Source of the DNA: Agrobacterium tumefaciens_K
GTDB taxonomy: Bacteria > Pseudomonadota > Alphaproteobacteria > Rhizobiales > Rhizobiaceae
NCBI RefSeq assembly: GCF_031801495.1
Contig: NZ_JAOEGC010000001.1
Coordinates: 1-64,000 of the forward strand
DNA: 64,000 nucleotides
Direction of reading: 5' to 3'
Part shown: in pieces, positions 8,054 through 16,570 of the stretch
How the letters are laid out: each line of letters starts with the position of its first letter
Numbering within the stretch: position 1 is the first letter of the stretch
The notes under the pieces: generated by a model
Told to the model about the DNA's origin: nothing
Databases searched by the model: none
What the model saw: the letters and a program-made list of their open reading frames with translations, nothing else
Translations under genes and position numbers: made by a program

Positions 8054-9652
8054 TCAGCGCGCTTTCGTCACGCCTTCGAAGCGCGAGAGCCAGGGGCTGA
8101 CGATCATGCCCTTGACATCGCTTCTGAATGCGGCCGTATCGACCACCTCCGAGAAGGGCTGGATCGACATGACGATCTCATCCATGTACTGCTGCACGCC
8201 TTCATAGAGCTTGGCCTGCTTGGCAGGGTCACGCTCCACAAGCGCGTCTTCGATCAGCTTGTTCAGCTTCTCGTCATAAAAACTCGTGCGCCAGCTCTGA
8301 TAGTTCGTCAGCTTTGCTTCGTCCGAATTGTTCGGGTTATAGGCGATGGAGCGCAGGTTGTTGTCGGGATGCGGCTGCTGACCGCCGCCGCCGCGACCGA
8401 GAAGCATTTCGAACTTGCGTTCGCGCATCGCCCCATAGATCTGGTCGCCCGAACCGCTGATGAGTTCCGCCTGGATTCCGGCCTGCGCCAGCGTGTTCTG
8501 GATCGCCGTCGCTGCCTTCATGAACGGGTCTTCGGACAATACGCGCAGCGTCGTCTTGAAACCGTTCGGATAACCGGCCTCCGCAAGCAGAGCCTTGGCT
8601 TTTTCAATGTCGAGCTTGTAACCTTGATCCGGCAGCGCGCCCATGACGCCTGTCGAGAGCGGACGCTGGTGGAGTTTGCCATAATAAGGCATCACCGCCT
8701 TGTCGAGGCCGTCATAGTCGATCAGGTAACGCAGAGCTTCACGGACCTTCTTGTTGGCGAAGTGATCGTCCTTCATCGATACGCTGAGGTAATAGAAACC
8801 GGAACCGGGCGTGGATTCTATGGCAACTTCCTTGTCAGCTTCCAGCGACTTCAGGTCCGGCGCCTGCAGGGAATAGGCGACATCGATATCACCCTTTTCG
8901 AGCAGAAGACGCTGTGACTGCGATTCCGGCAGGTGACGCAGCAGGACGCGCTTCATGGCCGGTGCCGCGCCCCAGTAGTCGCCATTGCGCGTGAGGATGA
9001 TGAACTCGTTCGACTTCCACTGCGTCAACTTGAACGGACCGGATCCGGCCGAATTCAAGGTCAGCCATGCGCCGCCCAGATCGCCGTCCTTCTCGTTGGC
9101 AAGAGCAGTCTTGCTATCAATGATCGAACCGGGGCCGTTCTGCGCCAGGATCATGAGGAGCAGGTTCGGATCGTCTGGCTTCGGCAGGTTGATCACGAAG
9201 GTGCGGTCGTCTTCTGCGACAAACAGCTTGTCAGCTTCTTCCTGCTTGAAACCGCGTGTCTTGAGAAAAGACGATTGCGCCAGATTGCGTACCAGAAGAC
9301 GCTTCAGGCTCCATGCGACATCCCCGGCCGTAACCGGATTGCCGGAGGCGAATTTCACATCGCCGCGCAGGTGAAAACGGATCGATTTGCGATCCTCGGA
9401 AATTTCCCATTTTTCAGCAAGGCGCGGCTGAACGCTGCGGTCTTCTGGAGAGAGAACCACGAGCGTATCGTAGATATTGTTGAGAACCTGGACAGTCTCG
9501 CGACCGGTAATGGCGGCGGGATCGAGCGTCAGGATGTTGTTCATGGTCGTCGCAACAACAAGCTGATCTTGCGGCGTTTCAGCCAATGCACTATAGGGCA
9601 TGGCAGACACGAGAAGGGCGCCGAACGCCACCGTTGCCAGAAAATGTTTCAT
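8054..9652 (-). CDS. ABC transporter substrate-binding protein, family 5 (DppA-like)
   Basis: 532 residues with a signal peptide ending near SALA (residue 24), so a periplasmic protein. The region LVVATTMNNILTLDPAAITG, followed by LAEKWEISEDRKSIRFHLRGDVKFASG, is the classic start of family 5 solute-binding proteins for peptides, opines or oligosaccharides. It is convergent with the four transporter genes at 4344-7855, which lack a binding protein, so it should serve them. It follows a hydrolase and an enolase-superfamily gene on the same strand, probably in one transcript. The ligand cannot be read from sequence. Confidence 0.92.
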   Translation of the reverse strand: MKHFLATVAFGALLVSAMPYSALAETPQDQLVVATTMNNILTLDPAAITGRETVQVLNNIYDTLVVLSPEDRSVQPRLAEKWEISEDRKSIRFHLRGDVKFASGNPVTAGDVAWSLKRLLVRNLAQSSFLKTRGFKQEEADKLFVAEDDRTFVINLPKPDDPNLLLMILAQNGPGSIIDSKTALANEKDGDLGGAWLTLNSAGSGPFKLTQWKSNEFIILTRNGDYWGAAPAMKRVLLRHLPESQSQRLLLEKGDIDVAYSLQAPDLKSLEADKEVAIESTPGSGFYYLSVSMKDDHFANKKVREALRYLIDYDGLDKAVMPYYGKLHQRPLSTGVMGALPDQGYKLDIEKAKALLAEAGYPNGFKTTLRVLSEDPFMKAATAIQNTLAQAGIQAELISGSGDQIYGAMRERKFEMLLGRGGGGQQPHPDNNLRSIAYNPNNSDEAKLTNYQSWRTSFYDEKLNKLIEDALVERDPAKQAKLYEGVQQYMDEIVMSIQPFSEVVDTAAFRSDVKGMIVSPWLSRFEGVTKAR

Positions 9653-9738
9653 ATTTCCTCCTTTTGTGGCCGATCACACGGAATACGGCCCACGGTTACA
9701 AGACCCGCCAGCCTGTTCCTCCACAGGAACTGGACGGT

Positions 9739-10368
9739 TCAACCCAGTATCGAGCGGACGGGCGCGGCCAGCGCCCGACCTATCGCAGCCGTTTCCACGG
9801 CCTCGAGATGCACACCATCGACCGGCGACGCAGAGGCGACAGAACCGGCATCGAAAAACCCGTGGCCGGTTTCATCGGCGAATTTGCGATAAAGCGGCGC
9901 GAGCCTCTCAGACTCGGCAATGCTGCGTCCGGCGGCGGGCTGGCCGCCAGCGCCGGGCCCACAGGGTGGCGGCGCGACGATCAGAAGTTTCGGCTTCGCG
10001 CCGCTCGGCTTGTACGGGAAAGTTTCCACGATCTGGGCCAGACGACGCATTCCGGAAAGAGCACCTTCCGCACGCCCGCCATGCACCGGCTTGATATCGT
10101 TTGTGCCGAGCATGACGATAACGAGATCAAGCGGCATATGACTGGCAAGCGCAACCTCGAGCGCTTTCGCACCATTGCGGCAGGCAGGCCCGGCATGATC
10201 GTCGTAGCAGGTGGTGCGACCGCCAAGACCTTCGGCGATCACCTTCACGCTTCCGTCGAGTTCCTGCGCCAGAACCTCTGGCCAGCGACCTTTTGGCGGA
10301 TGTCGCAGACCCGTGGCCGGATCTGCACCCCATGTCAGACTGTCACCAAACGCCAGAACATTCTTCAT
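9739..10368 (-). CDS. SGNH/GDSL-family hydrolase
   Basis: 209 residues from the ATG at 10368, which starts the family motif directly (MKNVLAFGDSLTWG); the frame is open further upstream but that part looks unrelated. The four SGNH blocks are present: GDSL with the nucleophile Ser, GLGGRT with Gly, GTND with Asn, and DGVHL with the Asp-His pair. It resembles rhizobial arylesterase or carbohydrate-esterase relatives. There is no signal peptide, so it should act in the cytoplasm. It lies 16 bases after the enolase-superfamily gene and before the binding-protein gene, which suggests that it removes an ester group from the imported substrate. Confidence 0.85.
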   Translation of the reverse strand: MKNVLAFGDSLTWGADPATGLRHPPKGRWPEVLAQELDGSVKVIAEGLGGRTTCYDDHAGPACRNGAKALEVALASHMPLDLVIVMLGTNDIKPVHGGRAEGALSGMRRLAQIVETFPYKPSGAKPKLLIVAPPPCGPGAGGQPAAGRSIAESERLAPLYRKFADETGHGFFDAGSVASASPVDGVHLEAVETAAIGRALAAPVRSILG

Positions 10369-10384
10369 GCCAGCCGCCTCATCA

Positions 10385-11533
10385 TCACCGGACCCGATTG
10401 TTTTCGATGAAGTCGAAATTGATGTCTTCGCCAAGCCCCGGACGATCCGGAACGTGAACGAAGCCATCCCGGTCCATCGGATCGGAGAGTTGCTTCAGAT
10501 AATCATGCCCGTCATCATATTCGAGGAATGGATGCAGAAGGCCGCGCTCGTACCAACGGCAATTCTTCGTGGCGGCCACCACATGCAGGTTCATCGCTGT
10601 ATTGCCGTGCACCTCGCACTCCATGCCAAAGGCTTCGGCCAGATGCATGGTCTTGAGTGCCGGCGTAATGCCGCCGACATCGTTGACGCCGGTGCGGAGA
10701 ATGTCGCACGCGCCAGACTTGATCCACTCGGCACGGTGCCAGTGCTTGCCGGCAGCACTTTCCGGCCCGACAACAGGAATATCGAGATTGTCCGCCAGCC
10801 ACTTGTAGGAAGACAGGGACTGTTCGTCCATCGGCTCCTCGATCCAGTCGAAGCCAAGCTTTTCGAGACCGCGACCGAGTTCAAGTGCGTCAGTGCGTGA
10901 ATACCAGTGGAAAGCGTCGATCATCAGGCGGATATCCGGCCCGACCGCCTCGCGCACCGCAGCACAGGCCTTCAGGTCCATCTTCACGTCGGGCGCCCAG
11001 CTGACCGGTGGCATCCATGTGTGCAGCTTGATACCCTTGTAGCCCCGCTTGACCAGCGTTTCACCGAAACGGCCATAGTCTTCAGGAGTGGCCAGACCGC
11101 CTTCGAGTTCATCACCGCACATGATCGAGCCATAGGCCAGAACCTTGTCGCGATACCCACCGATCAACTTGTATACAGGCTGATTGAGTGTGCGCCCTGC
11201 GAGGTCCCATAATGCGCAGTCGACCACCGCCAGCGTGCGATCCGTGAGCTGTGCAGCGGAACCGCGCTGCCAGTGCGCCAGATCCTGCCAAAGGCGTTCG
11301 CGATCGCGGTGGTCCTGGCCGATCAGCACTTTCTTGACGAATTTTTCGATGACGTGCGGGCGCACGATTTCCGGCGCCGTAAAGGAGTGTCCTTCATGAC
11401 CATCTTCCGTGCGAATGGTCAGCATTGCCTGCTCGACCTGATGTGGCGCGCCAGGATGTGCGTGTCCGGCACTATCCGAATGGCGGCGCGTGGTCGTGCG
11501 GAAAACCCGCACTTCGACGTCGGTGATAATCAT
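10385..11533 (-). CDS. Enolase-superfamily enzyme (mandelate racemase/sugar-acid dehydratase type)
   Basis: 382 residues. Metal ligands lie at the ends of successive strands: Asp in MIDAFHW, Glu in WIEEP and Glu in GPESA. A Lys lies in GIKLHTW, and the Asp/His dyad of the mandelate-racemase subgroup appears in RTGVNDVGG and CEVHGN. Members abstract the proton next to a carboxylate, usually to dehydrate a sugar acid. Its place in an operon with an esterase and next to a carboxylate-type FCD regulator fits the breakdown of an acylated or oligomeric sugar acid. The exact substrate is not assignable. Confidence 0.85.
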   Translation of the reverse strand: MIITDVEVRVFRTTTRRHSDSAGHAHPGAPHQVEQAMLTIRTEDGHEGHSFTAPEIVRPHVIEKFVKKVLIGQDHRDRERLWQDLAHWQRGSAAQLTDRTLAVVDCALWDLAGRTLNQPVYKLIGGYRDKVLAYGSIMCGDELEGGLATPEDYGRFGETLVKRGYKGIKLHTWMPPVSWAPDVKMDLKACAAVREAVGPDIRLMIDAFHWYSRTDALELGRGLEKLGFDWIEEPMDEQSLSSYKWLADNLDIPVVGPESAAGKHWHRAEWIKSGACDILRTGVNDVGGITPALKTMHLAEAFGMECEVHGNTAMNLHVVAATKNCRWYERGLLHPFLEYDDGHDYLKQLSDPMDRDGFVHVPDRPGLGEDINFDFIENNRVR

Positions 11534-11576
11534 TTTTCCTCCAGTATGCGAAAGGGCGCAGCCTTGTACGCCGCCT

Positions 11577-11630
11577 TGTCTAACACGATATTAGACAGAC
11601 ACCAGACAACTTGTCAAACTTGCATGACAA
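11577..11630. promoter_or_regulatory. Inverted repeats before the enolase-superfamily operon
   Basis: Two inverted repeats lie 44-97 bases upstream of the start at 11533: TGTCTAA-N7-TTAGACA (11577-11597) and TTGTCA-N8-TGACAA (11611-11630). They do not match the ACAGGT half-site of the nearby GntR regulator, so a second regulator could act here. Confidence 0.4.
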
Positions 11631-11639
11631 ATAATCTAC

Positions 11640-12517
11640 AAGATGAAACAGACTGCGGCATTCACCCAGCCAATCCGCTGGTTTCATCCAGCGAATGCGA
11701 GGCGATGTATGTCGGAAACCGACTTTGCCGCCTTCACCACAAAAGATGTTTTGCTGTCCTGCCAGCAGAAAGACCTGCTGGCACCTGACGGTTTGCGCCG
11801 TCTGATTGGCGATCAGAAACGCCCGCTCCCCGACGGTTTCTACGTGCGAACCTTCGGCCACCGTCGTCACATCCTGATCCATCGGCTCCCCCACGCGGGA
11901 TGAATTTCGTGGGCCCACTCATCCGCGGCAGGATGCTTTGCATATCATCCACAACACGGCCCATTCGCTTGATCGTCTGGCTGGCCGGATCGACCGTGGC
12001 GGCAGTAAGCGAGACGTCAGTCTCCCTCCCCCGGGGCCTCATCGATCGTGATGGTGAAAGCATTCCAATCTCGACGTCGCCTGTGCTGACGATCTGCACG
12101 AGCGGCTGGTTCGACTCCGTTATCTCATGTTCATGCGCGCGCATGAAAGCGATCCGCTGGCCGAAGGCGCCCGGATGACGCATCTTGCTGCGGAACGCTT
12201 CCAGTTCTGCTGCCGCCTTGGTCCATACTGGCCTTGGAAAGATCAACCTCATATGAACCGACAGCCTTCTGGCGCGCCAGGCGCGCATTCATCAGCTGAT
12301 CAACGGCCTTTACGATACCACGCAGCGACGAGTCCACATCCGAACGGACATCACGCCGGGCATGTTCTCCGAACATCTGTTTCAGCCGCAAATCTTTATC
12401 AAGATGACATTTCAGGATTGGGTCAGGCACTTGGAGGGGTGGAGCGAACGACCAAAGAACAAACGTTGCGATCTGTTGAAACGCAGCGTATGTTCTCTTT
12501 TTGTTTCGATCCACCAT
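11640..12517 (-). pseudogene. Decayed coding region, family not recognised
   Basis: No intact gene fills this stretch, but three short minus-strand frames join into a protein-like run. One starts at 12517 and holds LRGIVKAVDQLMNARLARQKAVGSYEVDLSKASMD. A second continues with AAAELEAFRSKMRHPGAFGQRIAF. A third near 11900-11800 reads VETVGERAFLIANQTAQTV. The helical, Ala/Gln-rich character and the last segment are faintly like methyl-accepting chemotaxis proteins, but this is not enough for a call. Two frame changes would be needed to join the pieces, which suggests a dead gene. Confidence 0.35.
12446..12460 (+). promoter_or_regulatory. LexA (SOS) box before dinB
   Basis: The direct repeat GAAC-N7-GAAC fits the alphaproteobacterial LexA site (GTTC-N7-GTTC on the other strand) exactly. 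It lies 94 bases before the dinB start. A near copy, GTTC-N7-GTTT, follows at 12492-12506. dinB is therefore probably induced by DNA damage. Confidence 0.7.
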
Positions 12518-12553
12518 CCGTTCCTTTCAAGTGCACCGTCAGCCAGAACCGCA

Positions 12554-13648
12554 ATGAGCGACACCGCCGAGACCCGAAAGATTATCCATGTGGACATGGA
12601 CGCGTTTTATGCGTCCGTCGAGCAGCGCGATAATCCCGAACTGCGCGGCAAACCACTGGCCGTGGGTGGCGCCGCGGCTCGCGGCGTTGTCGCGGCCGCA
12701 AGCTATGAGGCACGAAAGTTCGGCGTGCGTTCGGCAATGCCTTCCGTCACCGCCGCCCGCAAATGCCCGGAGCTGATATTCGTAAAACCACGATTCGAGG
12801 TCTATCGGGCCGTTTCACAGCAGATCCGCGAGATCTTTGCCGAATACACGTCGCTGATCGAGCCGCTATCGCTTGATGAAGCCTATCTCGACGTAACGGA
12901 AAACTTCAAGGATATGCCCATCGCGACCGAGATCGCGCTGGAAATCCGGGCGAAAATCAAATCCGTCACGGGTCTCAACGCGTCGGCAGGTATTTCCTAC
13001 AACAAGTTTCTTGCCAAGATGGCATCCGACCTGAACAAACCCAACGGTCAGGCGGTTATCACCCCGAAGAACGGACCGGCATTCGTGGAACAACTGGCTG
13101 TCAAGAAATTCCACGGTGTCGGCCCTGCGACGGCCGAAAAAATGCACCGCCTTGGCATCGAAACGGGGGCAGACCTGAAGGCCAGGTCATTGCCTTTCCT
13201 GACCGAGCACTTCGGAAAATCCGGCAGCTATTTCTACGGCATCGCCCGCGGCGTCGATGAGCGGCAGGTTCGCCCGGATCGCATTCGAAAATCGGTGGGA
13301 GCCGAGGACACGTTCATGCAGGATATAGATGATCTCGACCATGCAACGCGTGAACTGAAACCGCTTGCGGAGAAGGTGTGGAGTTACTGCGAGGACAAGG
13401 GGATCAGCGGCAAGACAGTGACCGTAAAGATCAAATACTCGGATTTCACGCAGGCCACCCGCAGCAAAACCTGCACCTTGCCGTTCATGCGTTGTGACGA
13501 TGTCCTCGAGGCCGCCTCGGGATTGCTGGCAACGGTCTATCCGTTCAGGCGTTCGGTACGTCTGCTTGGCGTAACCCTGTCATCGCTGACGACGGAACAG
13601 GACCAGCCCGATACAGCGTATCAACCGCAGCTCAATCTCAATCTGTAG
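12554..13648 (+). CDS. dinB: DNA polymerase IV (Y-family, translesion)
   Basis: 364 residues from the ATG at 12554, the normal length of Pol IV. The frame is open 64 codons further upstream, but that part holds the LexA box and shows no homology. The palm begins with KIIHVDMDAFYASVEQRD, with the first catalytic Asp. SLDEAYLDVT holds the second Asp/Glu pair, and the helix-hairpin-helix and little-finger parts follow (KKFHGVGPATAEKMHRLG). It copies past damaged bases without proofreading. Many rhizobial genomes carry an extra dinB on an accessory replicon in addition to a chromosomal one, and this may be such a copy. Confidence 0.95.
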   Translation: MSDTAETRKIIHVDMDAFYASVEQRDNPELRGKPLAVGGAAARGVVAAASYEARKFGVRSAMPSVTAARKCPELIFVKPRFEVYRAVSQQIREIFAEYTSLIEPLSLDEAYLDVTENFKDMPIATEIALEIRAKIKSVTGLNASAGISYNKFLAKMASDLNKPNGQAVITPKNGPAFVEQLAVKKFHGVGPATAEKMHRLGIETGADLKARSLPFLTEHFGKSGSYFYGIARGVDERQVRPDRIRKSVGAEDTFMQDIDDLDHATRELKPLAEKVWSYCEDKGISGKTVTVKIKYSDFTQATRSKTCTLPFMRCDDVLEAASGLLATVYPFRRSVRLLGVTLSSLTTEQDQPDTAYQPQLNLNL

Positions 13649-13705
13649 AACACGGTCCGAAAGTCTGAATTGATTGTCGGTAAGCACGGTGCTCCCGGGG
13701 CACAA

Positions 13706-13867
13706 ACGAAAAAGCCTGCCGCGGGAGGAGGTGCGGCAGGCTTTCCGAAAAGAACCGAACAGCGACTGGGAGGAGGAGTGCCGCTGTTCCTTCAGACTTC
13801 CCTTGGGAGGAGGAGTGGGTCGCCTGAAAATACGAAGCTCTGTGGGAGGAGGTACATCGCTTCGTTG
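13706..13867 (-). ncRNA. Cuckoo-like small RNA with four CCUCCUCCC hairpin loops
   Basis: On the minus strand four successive hairpins each show CCUCCUCCC in the loop (plus-strand GGGAGGAGG at 13844-13852, 13805-13813, 13768-13776 and 13723-13731). The stems are CGAAGC/GCTTCG (13833-13864), TTCAG/CTGAA with inner GGG/CCC (13791-13828), GAACAGCG/CGCTGTTC (13757-13789) and a 12-bp stem (13711-13744) followed by a T-run, which makes the last hairpin a terminator. A TATAAA -10-like box lies at 13874-13879 on the same strand. Alphaproteobacterial cuckoo/CcsR RNAs have this anti-Shine-Dalgarno loop and act on translation or sequester regulators. Unlike the Rhodobacter examples, no DUF1127 gene precedes it. 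It is antisense to the space after dinB. Confidence 0.82.
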
Positions 13868-13976
13868 GGTTGATTTATAAAGAATTCCCCAAAACGGGCT
13901 AGTGGCTCCGCCGCAGCCCAGCCATGCATAAAACGCAACACAGGAGAAAGCCTGCCTAATTTTAGGACATCCCATG

Positions 13977-14410
13977 CTGCGATCATTCGGAAACTCGACC
14001 CATATTCTTGTCGCAAGCCCGCAGATCACAAGCCAGATCGGGGATGTCCAGCAGCTTGTTCTAGAAACGACACTTTCCACCACGGACGACCGAAGCGAGG
14101 TCAACGGGTTTCCGGAGACGGACGACGGCCGCGCTCATACGTTTCCGCCCTACGAGCCCCGTATCGGCTGCGCAGATGTTACCGCCGTCATAACGGCAGC
14201 GATTGCCGGACTCGGCGTCGACCGTCTGCCCGACCATACATGTCGCCAGGCGCTTGATGAGGGAAAGCTTGGGCGCGTGCTGCCCGCATGGCGCGGCATG
14301 AAGGGGCTCGTCCATCTCGTCTTCCTCACCCGCCTCGGACTTCCTCCGTGTTACGCAAGTTTATCTACACCTTGGGTGCGGATTTTCCCAAGGATACTCC
14401 GGCAAAATAA
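13977..14410 (+). pseudogene. LysR-family regulator, C-terminal remnant
   Basis: The frame encodes the last 140 residues or so of a LysR effector-binding domain (THILVASP, STTDDRSEV, AAIAGLGV, LPDHTCRQALDEGKLGRVLPAW). The helix-turn-helix half is absent upstream. After LTRLGLPP a frameshift near 14350 moves the true end into another frame, reading KFI then ADFPKDTPAK before a TAA at 14410. It is a truncated and frameshifted dead gene. Confidence 0.7.
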
Positions 14411-14499
14411 GAAGGGCGGTGAACCAAGCCTGCGTAGGATATCGGCTATCAGCCACCAGCCTTATCCGTCTCGCTCTGCTCGGGAATGCTGTTATGTCT

Positions 14500-14665
14500 T
14501 CCTAACCGCAGGCATGCCAGACTGGCTGCGGTGGTGTCCTTCCCGTCTTCCGTCGAGAGGGATTCATCTGCGATCAACACTACGCCATACGCCCGGCCGG
14601 TGCGCAGAGGATAGCCGGTTTCCATGCCCTGGTTGATCGACTGCAGACCATGATGCGCGCCGCCA
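14500..14665 (-). pseudogene. Possible enoyl-CoA hydratase C-terminal remnant
   Basis: Read leftward, the stretch encodes LQSINQGMETGYPLRTGRAYG, then VLIADESLSTEDGKD. The pattern resembles the C-terminal helices of enoyl-CoA hydratases (a basic helix, a GLAYE-like segment, an ATEDxxEG segment). It is open at both ends, has no start, and sits between a LysR remnant and an ABC gene. The call rests on short pattern similarity only. Confidence 0.25.
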
Positions 14666-14672
14666 TCCCCGG

Positions 14673-15746
14673 CTACACATCAATCCGCTGCTCCGTTTTT
14701 GCGTCGAAGATATGGACGTTTTTACGGTCGAAGGTAAGCCGGACCGTCTTGTCGGAGCCAATGGACGATCTGCCGTTCAGGACGACGACGATTTCCGGGG
14801 TGGTTGCCGTCGTCACATATGTCATGGCGCCCGTGGATTCGATTGCGGCGACCGGTATATCGAACCCGTCTTCATCCGGCAGTGCGAGCACCAGATGTTC
14901 CGGGCGAACACCGACAATCACATCCAGATCGGGCCGCAGGGGTCGCACCAGCTCCACAACACGCGGACCGGCAAGATCGAGCGTCAGCGATTTTCCATCG
15001 GAAGACGATCGCGCCGGAATGAAATTCATCGCCGGAGAACCGATGAAACCGGCAACGAAACGGTTGGCGGGCCGGTCGTAGAGATCGAGTGGTCTGCCCT
15101 GTTGCTCGATGACACCGCTGCGCATGACGACGACGTGATCGGCCATCGTCATGGCTTCGACCTGATCATGCGTTACGTAAACGGACGTCGCCCCGAGCCT
15201 GTCATGAAGCGCCCTGATCTCCTTTCGCATGTGGACGCGCAGCGCGGCGTCTAGATTGGAAAGCGGCTCATCGAACAGGAACGCCTTCGGATGGCGGATG
15301 ATCGCCCGGCTCATTGCCACACGCTGACGCTGACCACCCGAGAGCTCGCGCGGATAACGATGGAGGAGACTGGACAGGCCCGTGATCGCCGCAACCTCTT
15401 CTGCAGCCTTTTTCGCTTCCGCCTTTTTGACGCCCTTGATCTTCAGGCTGTAGGTGAGGTTCTGCTCGACCGTCATATGCGGGTAGAGCGCATAGGACTG
15501 AAAAACCATGGCAAGGTCGCGCTTTCTGGGCGGAACGCCGTTCATGCGTTCCCCTGCAATCATCAGATCGCCACTCGATATGGTTTCAAGCCCGGCGAGA
15601 GAGCGCAGCAGCGTCGATTTTCCACATCCCGACGGGCCGACCAGTGCAACGAACGTGCCCTTGGGAATGGACAGGTCGATATCCCGCAATGCGTGATAGG
15701 CGCCGTAATACTTGTTGACGCCGGAAAGTTCGATCTGTTGGTTCAT
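14673..15746 (-). CDS. ABC transporter ATPase, MsmK/UgpC family (carbohydrate)
   Basis: 357 residues from the ATG at 15746, which overlaps the stop of the permease gene before it (ATGA). Walker A is GPSGCGKST, the signature LSGGQRQRVAMSRA, Walker B AFLFDEPLSNLDA, followed by the C-terminal OB-fold regulatory domain of sugar importers (GFIGSPAMNFI, VGVRPEHL). It is the last gene of the LacI-controlled operon and energises the permeases at 15743-17469. Confidence 0.93.
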   Translation of the reverse strand: MNQQIELSGVNKYYGAYHALRDIDLSIPKGTFVALVGPSGCGKSTLLRSLAGLETISSGDLMIAGERMNGVPPRKRDLAMVFQSYALYPHMTVEQNLTYSLKIKGVKKAEAKKAAEEVAAITGLSSLLHRYPRELSGGQRQRVAMSRAIIRHPKAFLFDEPLSNLDAALRVHMRKEIRALHDRLGATSVYVTHDQVEAMTMADHVVVMRSGVIEQQGRPLDLYDRPANRFVAGFIGSPAMNFIPARSSSDGKSLTLDLAGPRVVELVRPLRPDLDVIVGVRPEHLVLALPDEDGFDIPVAAIESTGAMTYVTTATTPEIVVVLNGRSSIGSDKTVRLTFDRKNVHIFDAKTEQRIDV

Positions 15747-16570
15747 TTGAGAGCTCCCGAGGTGAGGCCGGAGACGATGCGCCGCTGCAGAAGAACGAAG
15801 ATCGCAAGGATCGGCGTCACGTACATTGTGGCGTAGGCCATGATGTTGTTCCATTCGCTGGTGTTCGGTCCCATGAAAGAATTGAGGCCGACACTGGCGG
15901 GCTGCAGGCTGACGTCCTGGATCATCGACTTGGAATAGACGAATTCACCGAAGGCCTGCATGAAGATGAGGATCGCGCTGACCAGAATGCCGTTACGGGC
16001 AAGGGGCAGAACGATATGGAAAAAGGCGCCGACGCGAGAATTGCCATCAACCAGCGCCGCCTCCTCGAGTTCCATTGGAACGGCCATGAATGTCGCCCGG
16101 ACAAGAACGACAAAGAACGGCATGCTTTTCGCGGCAATCGCCAGAACGACCGCCAGTCGCGGATAGTCGAGCAGGCCGATCTGCGTGAAACCGACGAAGA
16201 TCGGTGTCACCATCAGGGAAGCCGGCAGAACCTGCAGCATCAGGATCAGGAAAAGGCCTGTGTCGATCCATACGTTGCGGTAACGTGCCAGAACATAGGC
16301 GCAGCCGGTACCGAGAACCGTGATCAGCGCAACAGATCCGAAAGCGATGAGCGTCGAATTCCACAGATAGCGGCCCATGTTCCGGCTTTCCCAGACATAG
16401 GTGAATGTTCCCCACTGCGCCGACGAAGGCCAGAAACTTGGTGGGTTGGCGAACATCTCGGAGCCGCTCTTGATCGCGGTGATATACATCCAGTAGAGAG
16501 GGAACAGATAGATGGCCGCCATGATGAGAGCGATCGCCAGCATCAGACGGTTGCGGGAAGTTTCGGTCAT
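15743..16570 (-). CDS. ABC sugar transporter permease, MalG/UgpE type
   Basis: 275 residues with six membrane helices. The coupling helix is LEEAALVDGNSRVGAFFHIVLP, a clear EAA loop of the carbohydrate uptake class 1 family. It overlaps both neighbouring genes by four bases, which fits translational coupling with the other permease and the ATPase. Confidence 0.93.
   Translation of the reverse strand: MTETSRNRLMLAIALIMAAIYLFPLYWMYITAIKSGSEMFANPPSFWPSSAQWGTFTYVWESRNMGRYLWNSTLIAFGSVALITVLGTGCAYVLARYRNVWIDTGLFLILMLQVLPASLMVTPIFVGFTQIGLLDYPRLAVVLAIAAKSMPFFVVLVRATFMAVPMELEEAALVDGNSRVGAFFHIVLPLARNGILVSAILIFMQAFGEFVYSKSMIQDVSLQPASVGLNSFMGPNTSEWNNIMAYATMYVTPILAIFVLLQRRIVSGLTSGALK

Noticed and set aside
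12362..12553. 64-codon N-terminal extension of dinB
   Set aside because: It contains the LexA box and promoter and has no similarity to Pol IV, which starts at 12554.
13723..13852. GGGAGGAGG repeats read as four ribosome sites on the plus strand
   Set aside because: None is followed by a suitable start and frame; each sits in the loop of a hairpin, which fits the minus-strand RNA better.
13580..14104. DUF1127-like small gene before the cuckoo-type RNA
   Set aside because: The minus-strand frames there do not show the short Arg/Trp-rich DUF1127 pattern, so the RNA appears to stand alone.
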